From an uncultured Clostridia bacterium (lineage in GTDB: Bacteria > Bacillota > Clostridia > Christensenellales > UBA3700), in contig CAOKSY010000010.1 of NCBI GenBank assembly GCA_948471525.1, positions 1-64,000 on the forward strand: a stretch of 64,000 bases of DNA, given 5' to 3'. The translations under genes were made by a program, and so were the position numbers. Below are positions 43,250-52,507 of the stretch, in pieces; position 1 is the first letter of the stretch, and the number at the start of each line of letters is the position of its first letter. The notes beneath the pieces were generated by a model that was given only the letters and a program-made list of their open reading frames with translations, had not been told where the DNA came from and made no database searches.

Positions 43250-43306
43250 ATCTCTTACCTCTTGTCTGCAACGCGTATTATTATTCGATTAAATAATAAC
43301 GCGAAT

Positions 43307-44596
43307 TTATTTGATTTTGCTTTCTTTCATTACTACGTATTCTTCTCTCTCCGCGCCTACGGAAACGTACGTGATCGGACATCCGACCGCCTTTTCTATA
43401 TAAGCGATATATTCAAGCGCTTCTTTGGGAAGATCGGAAGGCTTTCTGCAAGAAGAAATATCGCAATTCCAGCCGTCCATATATTCTATCACAGGCGTAG
43501 CGATCCTCAATTCCTCGCCGCTCGGGAAAGACGCAGTAGTCTTATCTCCCACCTTATATGCGGTGCATACGGGGATCTTTTTCATATACGACAATACGTC
43601 GAGCTTAGTGAGCGCCAACTCGCTCGCGCCCTGCATCTCTACTCCGTATTTGGAAGCCACGACGTCAAACGCGCCTACCCTTCTCGGTCTGCCGGTAGCC
43701 GCTCCGTACTCGCCGCCCGCCTGTCTCAACTCTTCGGCTTCCTCGCCGAACATCTCAACGGTGAACGGACCTTCGCCAACGCAAGAGCTGTAAGCCTTCA
43801 TAATTCCGAATACGTTGTCAAGTCTGTACTTGGGAATACCCGCGCCGATAGGAGCATATGCCGCTATCGTATTCGACGACGAAGTATAGGGATTGATACC
43901 GAAATCGATATCTCTCAACGCGCCCAACTGAGCCTCGAACACGACCTTTTTGCCCGCCTTGAGGCTCTCGTCCAAAAACTCGCCCGTGTTGCACACAAAC
44001 GGTTTGAGTTTATTGCCGTACTCCTCAAGCCAATTCATTATCTCGTCGACTTCTATCTTATTGGATCCGTAAGCTTTTTCTATAAACAAATTCTTCCACT
44101 CGACGATGCCCTCTATTCTCTTCCTCAATGCTTCTGGATAAAACAGATCGCCCATCATAATGACCTTTTTGAGATACTTGTCGCCGTAGACGGGAGCAAT
44201 GCCTCTTCTTGTAGAACCGTACTTCGCGTCGCCCAGCCTGTCCTCTTCGAGACAGTCCTGTCTGACGTGATAAGGCAGGCAGATGACCGCTCTCGAACTT
44301 ATCTTGAGATTTTCGGGAGTGATCTTGACGCCTTTCTCGGTAAGTCTGCCCATTTCGCCAACCAAGTGCTGCATATCGATTACCATTCCGTTGCCCATTA
44401 CGTTGACTACTTCGGGACGAAGAATTCCCGACGGTATGAGATTGAGAATAAACTTGCCGAGGTGATTGATGACCGTATGTCCCGCGTTGTTGCCGCCCTG
44501 ATATCTGACGACGACGTCGTAATCGCTGGACACGAGATCGACCATTCTTCCTTTACCCTCGTCGCCCCAGTTGATGCCTACTATTGCTGTTAACAT
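43307..44596 (-). CDS. purA: Adenylosuccinate synthetase
   Basis: A 429-residue GTP-dependent enzyme for IMP plus aspartate to adenylosuccinate. It has GINWGDEGKGRMVDL with the catalytic Asp/His loop, GGNNAGHTV, RRGIAPVYGDKYLK and the C-terminal GRPRRVGAFD region. It lies outside the main pur operon, beside guaA, so both IMP branches are together here. GGAAGGAG precedes the ATG. Confidence 0.97.
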   Translation of the reverse strand: MLTAIVGINWGDEGKGRMVDLVSSDYDVVVRYQGGNNAGHTVINHLGKFILNLIPSGILRPEVVNVMGNGMVIDMQHLVGEMGRLTEKGVKITPENLKISSRAVICLPYHVRQDCLEEDRLGDAKYGSTRRGIAPVYGDKYLKKVIMMGDLFYPEALRKRIEGIVEWKNLFIEKAYGSNKIEVDEIMNWLEEYGNKLKPFVCNTGEFLDESLKAGKKVVFEAQLGALRDIDFGINPYTSSSNTIAAYAPIGAGIPKYRLDNVFGIMKAYSSCVGEGPFTVEMFGEEAEELRQAGGEYGAATGRPRRVGAFDVVASKYGVEMQGASELALTKLDVLSYMKKIPVCTAYKVGDKTTASFPSGEELRIATPVIEYMDGWNCDISSCRKPSDLPKEALEYIAYIEKAVGCPITYVSVGAEREEYVVMKESKIK

Positions 44597-44656
44597 TCTA
44601 TACTCCTTCCGCTTTTGCGAATAAACTTTATATTGATTAATTTATAATAGATAGGA

Positions 44657-46192
44657 TCATTCCCACTCTATCGTTGCCGGCGGCTTGGACGTAATATCGT
44701 AGACCACCCTGTTGATATGTCTGACTTCGTTGACTATCCTCGTGGATATCTTTTCGAGTACCTCGGCGGGTATTCTCGCCCAGTCCGCCGTCATAGCGTC
44801 TACCGAAGTGACCGCTCTCAATACCAAAGTATAGTCGTAAGTACGGCAGTCGCCCATTACGCCTACGCTGCGCATATTTGTAAGCACGGCAAAATACTGC
44901 CATATCTCTTCGGACAAGCCGTTTAATTTTATTTCCTCTCTGAATATATAATCCGCGTCGCGCAGAATATCGAGTTTCTTTCTCGTGATGTTGCCTATTA
45001 TTCTGATAGCAAGTCCGGGACCGGGGAAAGGCTGACGCATTACAACGTCGTGAGGCAAGCCGAGTTCAAATCCTACCTTGCGCACTTCGTCTTTGAACAG
45101 ATCTCTCAACGGCTCTACTATCTCTTTGAAATTGACTACGCTGGGAAGTCCGCCTACGTTGTGGTGGGATTTGATGACCGCGCTGCTGCCAAGTCCCGAT
45201 TCTATGACGTCGGGATAAATAGTGCCCTGAACGAGATAATCTACCGCGCCGATCTTCTTCGCTTCTACTTCGAATACGTCGATGAATTCTTTGCCGATGA
45301 TCTTTCTCTTCTTCTCGGGTTCTCTCACGCCCTGCAACTTCTTAAGGAATCTAGACGAAGCGTCTGCGAGTATTACGTTCATACCCATATCTTCCTTGAA
45401 GACTTTCATTACCTCTTTCGCTTCGTTCTTTCTCAAAAGACCGTGATCGACGAATATACAGGTCAGCTGATCGCCGACTGCTCTGTGTATAAGCGTAGCC
45501 GCCACAGCCGAATCGACACCGCCGCTGAACGCGCAGAGCACTTTCTTGTCGCCGATCTTTTCTTTGAGTTCGGCAACCGACCTGCTGACGAAATTAGACA
45601 TCGTCCAATCGCCTTTTGCGCGGACAACGTTATAAAGGAAGTTTTTGAGCATATCCAAGCCCTGCTCGGTGTGCATGACCTCGGGATGATACTGCATACC
45701 GTATATTCCCTTTGCCTCATTCTCAAACGCAGCCACAGCGCAAGTGTCGGTGCTTCCTATCGACTTGAAGCCCTGAGGCAACTGAGTAACTTGATAAGTA
45801 TGGCTCATCCAGCATACGCCCTTGTTTTTTAAGCCCTTGAAAAGCAGGCTGGAAGTATCGTAAGTCGCCTCTCTTCTGCCATACTCTCTAGACTTGGCTT
45901 TTTCTACCTTGCCGTCGAGCGTATAGGCGATAAGCTGAGCGCCGTAGCAGATACCGAGAACGGGAATTCCCAATTCGAATATACCTCTGTCGATCCTCGG
46001 CGCGCCTTCGTCTGTCACGCTGCTCGGACCGCCGGTAAATATTATTCCGATGGGATTGAGACTTTTGATTTTCTCCAGGCTTATCGTATAAGGATACATT
46101 TCGCAGTATACGTTGAGTTCTCTTACGCGTCTTGCGATAAGTTGATTGTATTGACCGCCGAAGTCAATTACCAGCACTTTCTCGTTTGTCAT
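44657..46192 (-). CDS. guaA: GMP synthase (glutamine-hydrolysing)
   Basis: About 511 residues converting XMP to GMP. The N-terminal class I glutaminase (about 1-190) has the nucleophile Cys in GICYGAQLIAY and the MQYHPEVMHTEQG His/Glu. The ATP pyrophosphatase domain has FSGGVDSAVAA, and the dimerisation domain ends in KPPATIEWE. The ATG at 46192 has GGAG nine bases before it; an upstream TTG is too close to that site. guaB is not in the window. Confidence 0.97.
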   Translation of the reverse strand: MTNEKVLVIDFGGQYNQLIARRVRELNVYCEMYPYTISLEKIKSLNPIGIIFTGGPSSVTDEGAPRIDRGIFELGIPVLGICYGAQLIAYTLDGKVEKAKSREYGRREATYDTSSLLFKGLKNKGVCWMSHTYQVTQLPQGFKSIGSTDTCAVAAFENEAKGIYGMQYHPEVMHTEQGLDMLKNFLYNVVRAKGDWTMSNFVSRSVAELKEKIGDKKVLCAFSGGVDSAVAATLIHRAVGDQLTCIFVDHGLLRKNEAKEVMKVFKEDMGMNVILADASSRFLKKLQGVREPEKKRKIIGKEFIDVFEVEAKKIGAVDYLVQGTIYPDVIESGLGSSAVIKSHHNVGGLPSVVNFKEIVEPLRDLFKDEVRKVGFELGLPHDVVMRQPFPGPGLAIRIIGNITRKKLDILRDADYIFREEIKLNGLSEEIWQYFAVLTNMRSVGVMGDCRTYDYTLVLRAVTSVDAMTADWARIPAEVLEKISTRIVNEVRHINRVVYDITSKPPATIEWE

Positions 46193-46238
46193 GAACAAAT
46201 ACTCCTTTATTTTATCTGTGTTGCTTTATATTTTTTCG

Positions 46239-49200
46239 TTAGCGCTTATTATCGAAGCGATTGAAGAATTCTCTCGCCTTATCTTTTTCTCTCTTTATAA
46301 ATCCGCCCGTCTCTTTGAACAGCGCTTTAAACGCTTCTATTTCTACGCGCATAAACGCCATTATAGGAATTATGCAGACGATTATTATCGCCAACGATAC
46401 AGTCATCTTCGGATAGAGCGTAACCAACGAGAATTTCTCGCTGAGGAATGGACTGCTTACTACGAATATGAACGCGACCAACAGCAATGCGAGCATAAAT
46501 ACCTTGTCTTTTGTATACGGCATACATACCTGTACCAATACGATATAAGATACGGTCGCGGTGATAAATACGCTCATCGTGGATATCTGCGGCGATACGT
46601 CGAAAGTACTGTTGATGTCGTTGAACTGCCAACATACCAATAGTATCGCAAAGGCGACGGTAAGTCCCGCCGGTAAGGCTCGTTTGAAGACCTTGCTCAG
46701 GAAATTGCCTTTGACTCGTCTGTCGTTGGGTTCAAGCGCGAGAATGAATGACGGAACGCCTACAAAGAGCGCGTTGATAAGCGTCAACTGTATCGGTTCG
46801 AACGGATACGTAGAGAACTGGAATATTATCAACAACAGCGACAGCACCGCGCTAAAAGTCGTCTTGACTAAGAAAAGCGAGGAAGCTCTTTCTATATTAT
46901 TAATAACTCTTCTGCCCTCGCTGACGACGCTGGGCAACGCGGAAAAGTCGCTGTCCAACAGTACCAGCTGAGCCACGTTTCTGCTCGCCTCCGAACCGCT
47001 CGCCATAGCTATAGAACAGTCCGATTCTTTGAGCGCCATTACGTCGTTTACGCCGTCGCCCGTCATACCTACCGTATGTCCGTGCGCTTTGAGAGCGGCG
47101 ACAAGCTGTTTTTTCTGACTTGGCGAAACTCTGCCGAATACGGTGTATTTTTCCGCCGCTTCGTATATCTTATCCGGGGTATCGAGATCTACGGACGCGT
47201 CGATATACTTTTCCGCATTTTTCATTCCCGCTCTTTCCGCAACTTTGGATACGGTAAGCGGATTGTCGCCCGATATAACCTTCAATTCCACGCCCTGCTG
47301 TTCGAAATATTCAAACGTAGCCGCCGCGGTGCTTCTTATCTTATCGCTGAGCACTATCAAAGCGATCAATTCCATCTTAGAAGTATCCATCTGCTCGTCT
47401 TTGAGTTGCTCGGGAGTGGTCACCAATACCAATACTCTATAACCTTGCATTGCGTACTCGTTGACGTTTCTTTCGACGATAGAATATCTGTCTCTGAGTA
47501 CGAATTCGGGCGCGCCGACTATGAACGTACCTACGTCTTTAAAGGTTGTTCCGCTCCACTTTCTCGCCGATGAAAACGGCATTAGCTTGGACACGTGATA
47601 AGTCTCGTTGGAAGAGAAATACTCCGCGCACGCTTCAAATGTAGCGTTGTTTGCGCCCAAAGCCTTGACCATATTCGCCATTATATCGTCGGGCGAACCG
47701 AACTTTGAGGAATATACGTGCACGCTTTCGACCTGCATCGAGCCTTCCGTGATCGTACCCGTCTTATCGAGACACAGCACGTCTACTCTGGCAAGAGCTT
47801 CTATCGAATAAAGATCCTGTACGAGCGTGCGCCTCTTGGCAAGTCTTATGATACCGAGCGCAAGAGCGATAGACGTAAGCATTACCAGTCCCTCGGGTAT
47901 CATACCTATGACAGAAGATACCGTGCTCGTCACCGCGCCGGAAATGCTGTCCGCGTGTTTCATATTCGTGAAAAACATCAGAATTCCGAGCGGGAAGATT
48001 ATGATCGTCGCGATCCTTATGATCCAATTTATCGAACGCATCAGTTCCGACTTGGACTTCTTGAATTTCTTCGCTTCGTTCATAAGTTTGGAAGCGTAAG
48101 TATCTTCGCCGACTGCGATAACTCTTGCGCGGCAAGTGCCCGACTGGACAAAACTTCCCGACATCAGCCTGTCGCCGTCGCCTTTGTGTATATCGTCCTG
48201 CTCGCCGGTAAGAAGAGACTCGTTGGCCTCGCACTCGCCGCCGACAACTATGCAGTCGGTAGGCACTTGACTTCCCTGCTTGAGGATGATAACGTCGTCG
48301 ATAACTATCTGATCGGTGGATATTTCTATCACTTGCCCGTTTCTGACCGCCTCTATAGACGGCGCGGAAACAAGCGAGAGTTTATCCAACGCCTTTTTGG
48401 ATCTAATCTCCTGAAATATACCTATGACCAAGTTGACTAGTGCAATGATCGCAAACAGCATATTCTTGACCTGACCGTTGAAGATGATTATCAGGCACGC
48501 CAAGAATATATTGAGCAAGTTGAACAACGTAAATATATTCGTCGTAAAAATCTTGAGATAAGACTTGGATATCGAATTGTCGACCGCGTTGGTAAGTCCT
48601 CTGATCTCCCTTTCTTCTACCTGAGCGTCGTTTAGACCTTCTTCCGCCGTGGAAAGAAAATTCTCGAACGGAGTGGTCTTGAGAGTCTTAAGTTTTTCCT
48701 TGTATTCGTTTTTCTGAGACAGAGCCGCCTGCTTCTCTTTTTGCTTCTCAGCCTTTTTTTGCTCTTTCTCTTCCTGTTTCTTTTGACGCGCCTCGAGACG
48801 CTTCTTCTCTTTTTCTTCTTTCAGTCTCTGCTCTTCTTCGAGCTTTTTGCGCTGAGCCTCTTGTTTCTCTTTTTCCTTCTCTTCTTTTATCCTACGCTCT
48901 TCTTCGAGGCGTTTTTGCTCCTCTTCTTTCTTTTTCTTCTCTTCTTCGGATTTCTCGCCGTCATCGGCTTTCTCCGCTACCGTCTCCGCGATCTCGGTCT
49001 CAGCCGTCTTGACTTTTTTTGCAGAACTTTTTTTATCTGCGGAGCCTGCCTCCGGCTGAGCATCGGCAATTTGAGCAGACTTATCTTCGCCGTCGACGGA
49101 TTTTGATTGACCTTTATCCGCGACAACGTCCGCAGACTTGACCGCGCTTTCTTTGACGGATGCTTCCGCATTATCGGCAGAATTCACCTGCCCTTTGTCC

Positions 49201-49514
49201 GCGTCGCTCTTCTGCGGCGGCACGTAATCTATCGGCACGACTTTACGCACGGTGACCGTCTTGAGCACCGTCTCTCCCGTGTCCGAACCGTCTTCCGCCT
49301 TTACCGGCACTCTCATCGTCCTTTTGACGATAATAGTCTTCGTAGCCGCAGAGCCTTCCGCTCCCGACTTAGCCTGATCTATATCCGCGGCGCCGTCTGC
49401 CGCGATATCGGTCTTCGCCTTATCCGCGACAATATCAGACGGACGATCGCTTTCTTTCTGCAAATCGAAAATAGTCATTTGTCCGTTGTCTGTAACTTTT
49501 TTCTTTCCTGCCAT
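46239..49514 (-). CDS. P-type cation-transporting ATPase with long charged N-terminal extension
   Basis: About 1091 residues. The core has an A domain (SLLTGEQDDIHKGD), MIPEGLVML in a transmembrane helix, the phosphorylation motif DKTGTITEG, GDNPLTVSKVAERAG and the hinge TGDGVNDVMALKESD. A C-terminal set of helices follows, as in P2-type Ca2+ or mixed cation pumps. The ion is not determined. The first 265 or so residues are not ATPase. They hold two basic, beta-type repeats (KTIIVKRTMRVPV and KTVTVRKVVPIDYVPP), an Ala/Asp/Lys-rich stretch with repeated DKGQ, and a Lys/Glu coiled coil (about 190-265). The ATG at 49514 has AAGGA before it. A consensus promoter is upstream. Confidence 0.88.
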   Translation of the reverse strand: MAGKKKVTDNGQMTIFDLQKESDRPSDIVADKAKTDIAADGAADIDQAKSGAEGSAATKTIIVKRTMRVPVKAEDGSDTGETVLKTVTVRKVVPIDYVPPQKSDADKGQVNSADNAEASVKESAVKSADVVADKGQSKSVDGEDKSAQIADAQPEAGSADKKSSAKKVKTAETEIAETVAEKADDGEKSEEEKKKKEEEQKRLEEERRIKEEKEKEKQEAQRKKLEEEQRLKEEKEKKRLEARQKKQEEKEQKKAEKQKEKQAALSQKNEYKEKLKTLKTTPFENFLSTAEEGLNDAQVEEREIRGLTNAVDNSISKSYLKIFTTNIFTLFNLLNIFLACLIIIFNGQVKNMLFAIIALVNLVIGIFQEIRSKKALDKLSLVSAPSIEAVRNGQVIEISTDQIVIDDVIILKQGSQVPTDCIVVGGECEANESLLTGEQDDIHKGDGDRLMSGSFVQSGTCRARVIAVGEDTYASKLMNEAKKFKKSKSELMRSINWIIRIATIIIFPLGILMFFTNMKHADSISGAVTSTVSSVIGMIPEGLVMLTSIALALGIIRLAKRRTLVQDLYSIEALARVDVLCLDKTGTITEGSMQVESVHVYSSKFGSPDDIMANMVKALGANNATFEACAEYFSSNETYHVSKLMPFSSARKWSGTTFKDVGTFIVGAPEFVLRDRYSIVERNVNEYAMQGYRVLVLVTTPEQLKDEQMDTSKMELIALIVLSDKIRSTAAATFEYFEQQGVELKVISGDNPLTVSKVAERAGMKNAEKYIDASVDLDTPDKIYEAAEKYTVFGRVSPSQKKQLVAALKAHGHTVGMTGDGVNDVMALKESDCSIAMASGSEASRNVAQLVLLDSDFSALPSVVSEGRRVINNIERASSLFLVKTTFSAVLSLLLIIFQFSTYPFEPIQLTLINALFVGVPSFILALEPNDRRVKGNFLSKVFKRALPAGLTVAFAILLVCWQFNDINSTFDVSPQISTMSVFITATVSYIVLVQVCMPYTKDKVFMLALLLVAFIFVVSSPFLSEKFSLVTLYPKMTVSLAIIIVCIIPIMAFMRVEIEAFKALFKETGGFIKREKDKAREFFNRFDNKR

Positions 49515-49563
49515 TACTATATCCTTCACTTAATATATAACTTCTAAAATAAATAGCACATAC

Positions 49564-49592
49564 ATAATATCATAACGGAAATTTTATGTCAA
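49564..49592 (-). promoter_or_regulatory. Promoter of the P-type ATPase gene run
   Basis: TTGACA (49587-49592), a 17-base spacer and TATTAT (49564-49569) on the minus strand, 50 bases before the ATG. The next genes (guaA to yhbY) follow with no strong terminator seen. The rest of the 49515-49903 gap holds two palindromes and the aro terminator. A 68-codon plus-strand frame there has no ribosome site. Confidence 0.75.
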
Positions 49593-49714
49593 ATATATTT
49601 GCGTGCGCATTTTACTTTATCGATACTTACAATTTTTATGCTAAAATACTCGCAATATGACGAATGATAAGAAAAAATATCGATATTTGACAGAACTTGT
49701 TTTCCGAAATTTGC

Positions 49715-49735
49715 ATATTGAACATTGTTCAATAT
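49715..49735. promoter_or_regulatory. Perfect 21-base palindrome with TTGAAC-N3-GTTCAA core
   Basis: The core TTGAACATTGTTCAA (49718-49732) is extended by ATA and TAT on the flanks to a perfect palindrome. It lies about 120 bases upstream of the ATPase promoter and is the same motif as near galT and murF. Confidence 0.45.
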
Positions 49736-49825
49736 ACTGTTTATCGACACATATCGCCGTTTTCCTTTTAAACGCTGATATAAATATAACGCAAATACAA
49801 AATCAGGACTTCTGCGCGTCAACAA

Positions 49826-49858
49826 ATACAAAAGGCGGCGCAAATAGCCTGCGCCGCC
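49826..49858 (-). terminator. Terminator of the aromatic operon
   Basis: GGCGGCGC pairs with GCGCCGCC around a nine-base loop, followed by TTTTGTATTT on the minus strand, about 45 bases beyond the tyrA stop. Confidence 0.8.
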
Positions 49859-49881
49859 GATAATGAATTTTTGTCAATAGA

Positions 49882-49900
49882 TATTGAACGTCGTTCAATA
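49882..49900. promoter_or_regulatory. Palindrome directly after tyrA
   Basis: TATTGAACG-T-CGTTCAATA (19 bases, perfect) begins four bases past the tyrA stop codon. It has the same TTGAAC-N3-GTTCAA core as the other sites. Confidence 0.45.
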
Positions 49901-49903
49901 CGA

Positions 49904-50758
49904 TTATTTCTTCTTTTCCAATCCTATTCTTCTGACGGTAGACTTTATAAACATCTTTTTGAGCAGATCGCCGTCTTCCTCCTCCACCGCCGTTTTTATC
50001 ATCAATAGCTGACGCTCGAACGAAGTGATCGAAGAGATAAGATTTTGCTTATTTCCGATAAAAAGCTCGCTCCACAAATCCTCGTTTATATTGGCGATAC
50101 GCGTGAGGTCTCTGTAGCTGTCGCCTATATAATCGGCGGTCTCGCTGTCCTCGTCGTCGCTGTTTATCAGCGCGACGGCTATCGCGTGCGGAAGCTGAGA
50201 CGTATATGCTATAACCTTGTCGTGCGTAGCCGCGTCTATTATCCTCACGCGTCCGAAGCCTATCTCCAAAGCAATATCGCTCATAGTCTCTATAGCGCTC
50301 GAAGTATTGCGATCTGTGCCCACTATGAGGAAATTCGCGCCCTGAAGCACCTTGTCGTCCGCATATTTAAATCCCCTCTTCTCTCTGCCCGCCATAGGGT
50401 GACAGAAAAGGAATTCGCAGCCTTCTGGCGTTACGTCCTCGATCTCCTCTACAAATATGCCTTTTATACCGGCTACGTCGCTTATCAGACAGCCTTTTTT
50501 GATATACTTTCCGTATTTGCGAAGATAATCGACGATTTGATTGGGATAGAGCGCAAGGATTATCAAATCGCTTTGAGAAAAGAATTCCTCGGGAGTATGA
50601 GATCCACGCGCTATCGCGCCGCTCTCGAGCGCGGCGTCAAGGCTTTCCGCCGATCTGTTTACGCCATATACGGTATATCCTCTTTTTGACAGCGCGATAG
50701 CGTACGAGCCGCCTACAACTCCCAGACCTACGATAGTGATTATACTGTCTTTATTCAT
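49904..50758 (-). CDS. tyrA: Prephenate dehydrogenase
   Basis: A 284-residue NAD(P)-dependent enzyme that makes 4-hydroxyphenylpyruvate. N-terminal TIVGLGVVGGSYAIALSKRGY (about 8-28) is the dinucleotide fold, and CHPMAGREKRGF the active-site His region. LPHAIAVAL lies in the helical dimer domain. There is no ACT domain. It is the last gene of the aro operon, eight bases after aroQ. Confidence 0.92.
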   Translation of the reverse strand: MNKDSIITIVGLGVVGGSYAIALSKRGYTVYGVNRSAESLDAALESGAIARGSHTPEEFFSQSDLIILALYPNQIVDYLRKYGKYIKKGCLISDVAGIKGIFVEEIEDVTPEGCEFLFCHPMAGREKRGFKYADDKVLQGANFLIVGTDRNTSSAIETMSDIALEIGFGRVRIIDAATHDKVIAYTSQLPHAIAVALINSDDEDSETADYIGDSYRDLTRIANINEDLWSELFIGNKQNLISSITSFERQLLMIKTAVEEEDGDLLKKMFIKSTVRRIGLEKKK

Positions 50759-50765
50759 AAAATAC

Positions 50766-51209
50766 CTATATCTGTTTTTGCTCGCAAAGCAAGCGTATTG
50801 CCTCGACGTAGCCGTCGAAACCTTTGCCCGATATTTGCGCTATACAGGCAGGCGCGGTGACTGAAACTCTGCGAAACTCCTCTCTCGCGGAGATGTCGGA
50901 GATATGAACTTCCACTACAGGTACGGGCGATATAGACTTTATAGCGTCGTACAGAGCATAACTGTAATGCGTATGCGCGCCGGGATTCAATACTATTCCG
51001 CTACAGCCGCCGAAATAACATTCCTGCAACTTGTCTACTATCGCGCCCTCGTGATTGGACTGAAAAAATTCTATTGCGACGTTTAGATCGCGGATATTTT
51101 CCTTGATATACTCGCAAAGTCCCTGATACGTCTGCTCGCCGTAGACGCTTTTTTCCCTTATTCCCAGCATATTGAGATTTACGCCGTTGATAACCGTTAT
51201 TTTCTTCAT
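50766..51209 (-). CDS. aroQ: 3-Dehydroquinate dehydratase, type II
   Basis: About 147 residues: VINGVNLNMLGIREKSVYG with the catalytic Tyr loop, NHEGAIVDKLQE, LNPGAHTHYSYALYDAI and VEVHISDISAREEFRR. These match the dodecameric type II enzyme. The start is MKKITVI (an ATG two codons upstream is also present). It lies between aroEK and tyrA. Confidence 0.96.
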   Translation of the reverse strand: MKKITVINGVNLNMLGIREKSVYGEQTYQGLCEYIKENIRDLNVAIEFFQSNHEGAIVDKLQECYFGGCSGIVLNPGAHTHYSYALYDAIKSISPVPVVEVHISDISAREEFRRVSVTAPACIAQISGKGFDGYVEAIRLLCEQKQI

Positions 51210-51217
51210 ATACACCT

Positions 51218-52507
51218 CTATCTCGCCGCTTTTATTATATCGTTGACCGTTTTGTATATCTCGAATTCATAGCTCTTGACGACTGCGTCACACGCTGAAT
51301 AATATCTGTCTTTGCGGCTATCGTATATCGCGCGCAGTTTATCAGCGCCGTCTTTGAGAAGCGGTCTGGTATCAGTTCTGACATTCTTGATAATATCGTC
51401 GATATCCCTTTCTATCAGCACCGTGATACCGCTCAATCGCATTGCGCAGACGTTTACGTCGCGAAGCACCGCGCCGCCGCCCGTCGCCACGACAATATTC
51501 TTTTTTTGCGAAAGTCTGTACATCGCCTCGCTTTCCCAATCGCGGAATACGTCTTCGCCCTGAGCAAACAATTCGGATATACCGTGTCCCGATATCTCTT
51601 CAATATAAGCGTCGGCGTCTACGAATTCCCAGCCGAGTTTCTTTGCCGCCTTTCTTCCTTTGACCGTCTTACCGCACGACATAATACCCGTGAGGTATAT
51701 ATTGCCGCCGTTTTTGACAAAGTACTCTTTCATAAGCGAGTTGTATATACTCTTGGTCAGTTTGTCGTCGGGAGTATTATTTGTCCATATTTCCTGAGAC
51801 TTCATCGCTTGCGCAACGAGCATATACAGTCCGCCCACGGCTTTCTTTCCCATTCTTACCGCCGATTGCAACAACTTGGTATATACGGGATTGTATACTA
51901 TATCTACGACCGCGTCGAATCCCGCTATTATACCGTCGTCAACCGGAGACGCGTCAGTATTCGGATACATACCCACGGGAGTAGTATTGACAAGCGTATC
52001 GCCCTTATATCCTTCAAGCGCCGAGTATGATATATATCCGCTTTCTCCGCTCTTTTTTTCGTCTCGCGTCGCAACAAGCACCGATTTCGCGCCGCGTTTT
52101 TTTAGAATATAGCATACAGACTTACTTGCGCCGCCGCTGCCCAATACTACAAACGACTTATTCTTTATCGCTATTTCGTTTACGGACAGAAGACTTTCAA
52201 AACCATACGGGTCGGTGTTGTATCCGTACAGAGATCCGTTGTCGTTGACAACCGTGTTGACCGCGCCGATAGCCTTTGCCTCCGCAGATATACCCGATAG
52301 ATACTTCATCACTTTCTCTTTGTACGGCACCGTGACGTTAAGTCCGTCGTACTCCGAAAGCGTGTCCTTACACCCGTTTAGCATATCTTCCATCGGTATC
52401 TGACGTATCTCGTAACTACCGTCCGAATTATAATAATCGAAATACGCCTTATGTATTTGAGGCGACATCGAATGAGTGAGTTTTTCGCCTATCACGCAAT
52501 ATTTCAT
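51218..52507 (-). CDS. aroE: Fused shikimate dehydrogenase and shikimate kinase
   Basis: About 429 residues. The AroE part (about 1-265) has GEKLTHSMSPQIHKAYF, NVTVPYKE with the catalytic Lys, YNTDPYGFE and the NADP loop LGSGGASKSV. The AroK part (about 270-429) has the P-loop YLTGIMSCGKTVKG, FVDADAYIE, FRDWESEAM and VVATGGGAVLR. The two steps are adjacent in the pathway except for direction of release, so the fusion may pass shikimate directly. The ATG overlaps the pheA stop (ATGA). The frame upstream of MKYCVIGEKL was not used. Confidence 0.94.
   Translation of the reverse strand: MKYCVIGEKLTHSMSPQIHKAYFDYYNSDGSYEIRQIPMEDMLNGCKDTLSEYDGLNVTVPYKEKVMKYLSGISAEAKAIGAVNTVVNDNGSLYGYNTDPYGFESLLSVNEIAIKNKSFVVLGSGGASKSVCYILKKRGAKSVLVATRDEKKSGESGYISYSALEGYKGDTLVNTTPVGMYPNTDASPVDDGIIAGFDAVVDIVYNPVYTKLLQSAVRMGKKAVGGLYMLVAQAMKSQEIWTNNTPDDKLTKSIYNSLMKEYFVKNGGNIYLTGIMSCGKTVKGRKAAKKLGWEFVDADAYIEEISGHGISELFAQGEDVFRDWESEAMYRLSQKKNIVVATGGGAVLRDVNVCAMRLSGITVLIERDIDDIIKNVRTDTRPLLKDGADKLRAIYDSRKDRYYSACDAVVKSYEFEIYKTVNDIIKAAR

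Noticed and set aside
49657..49863. A 68-codon plus-strand frame between the ATPase and tyrA
   Set aside because: No ribosome site, and it runs through a palindrome and the aro operon terminator.
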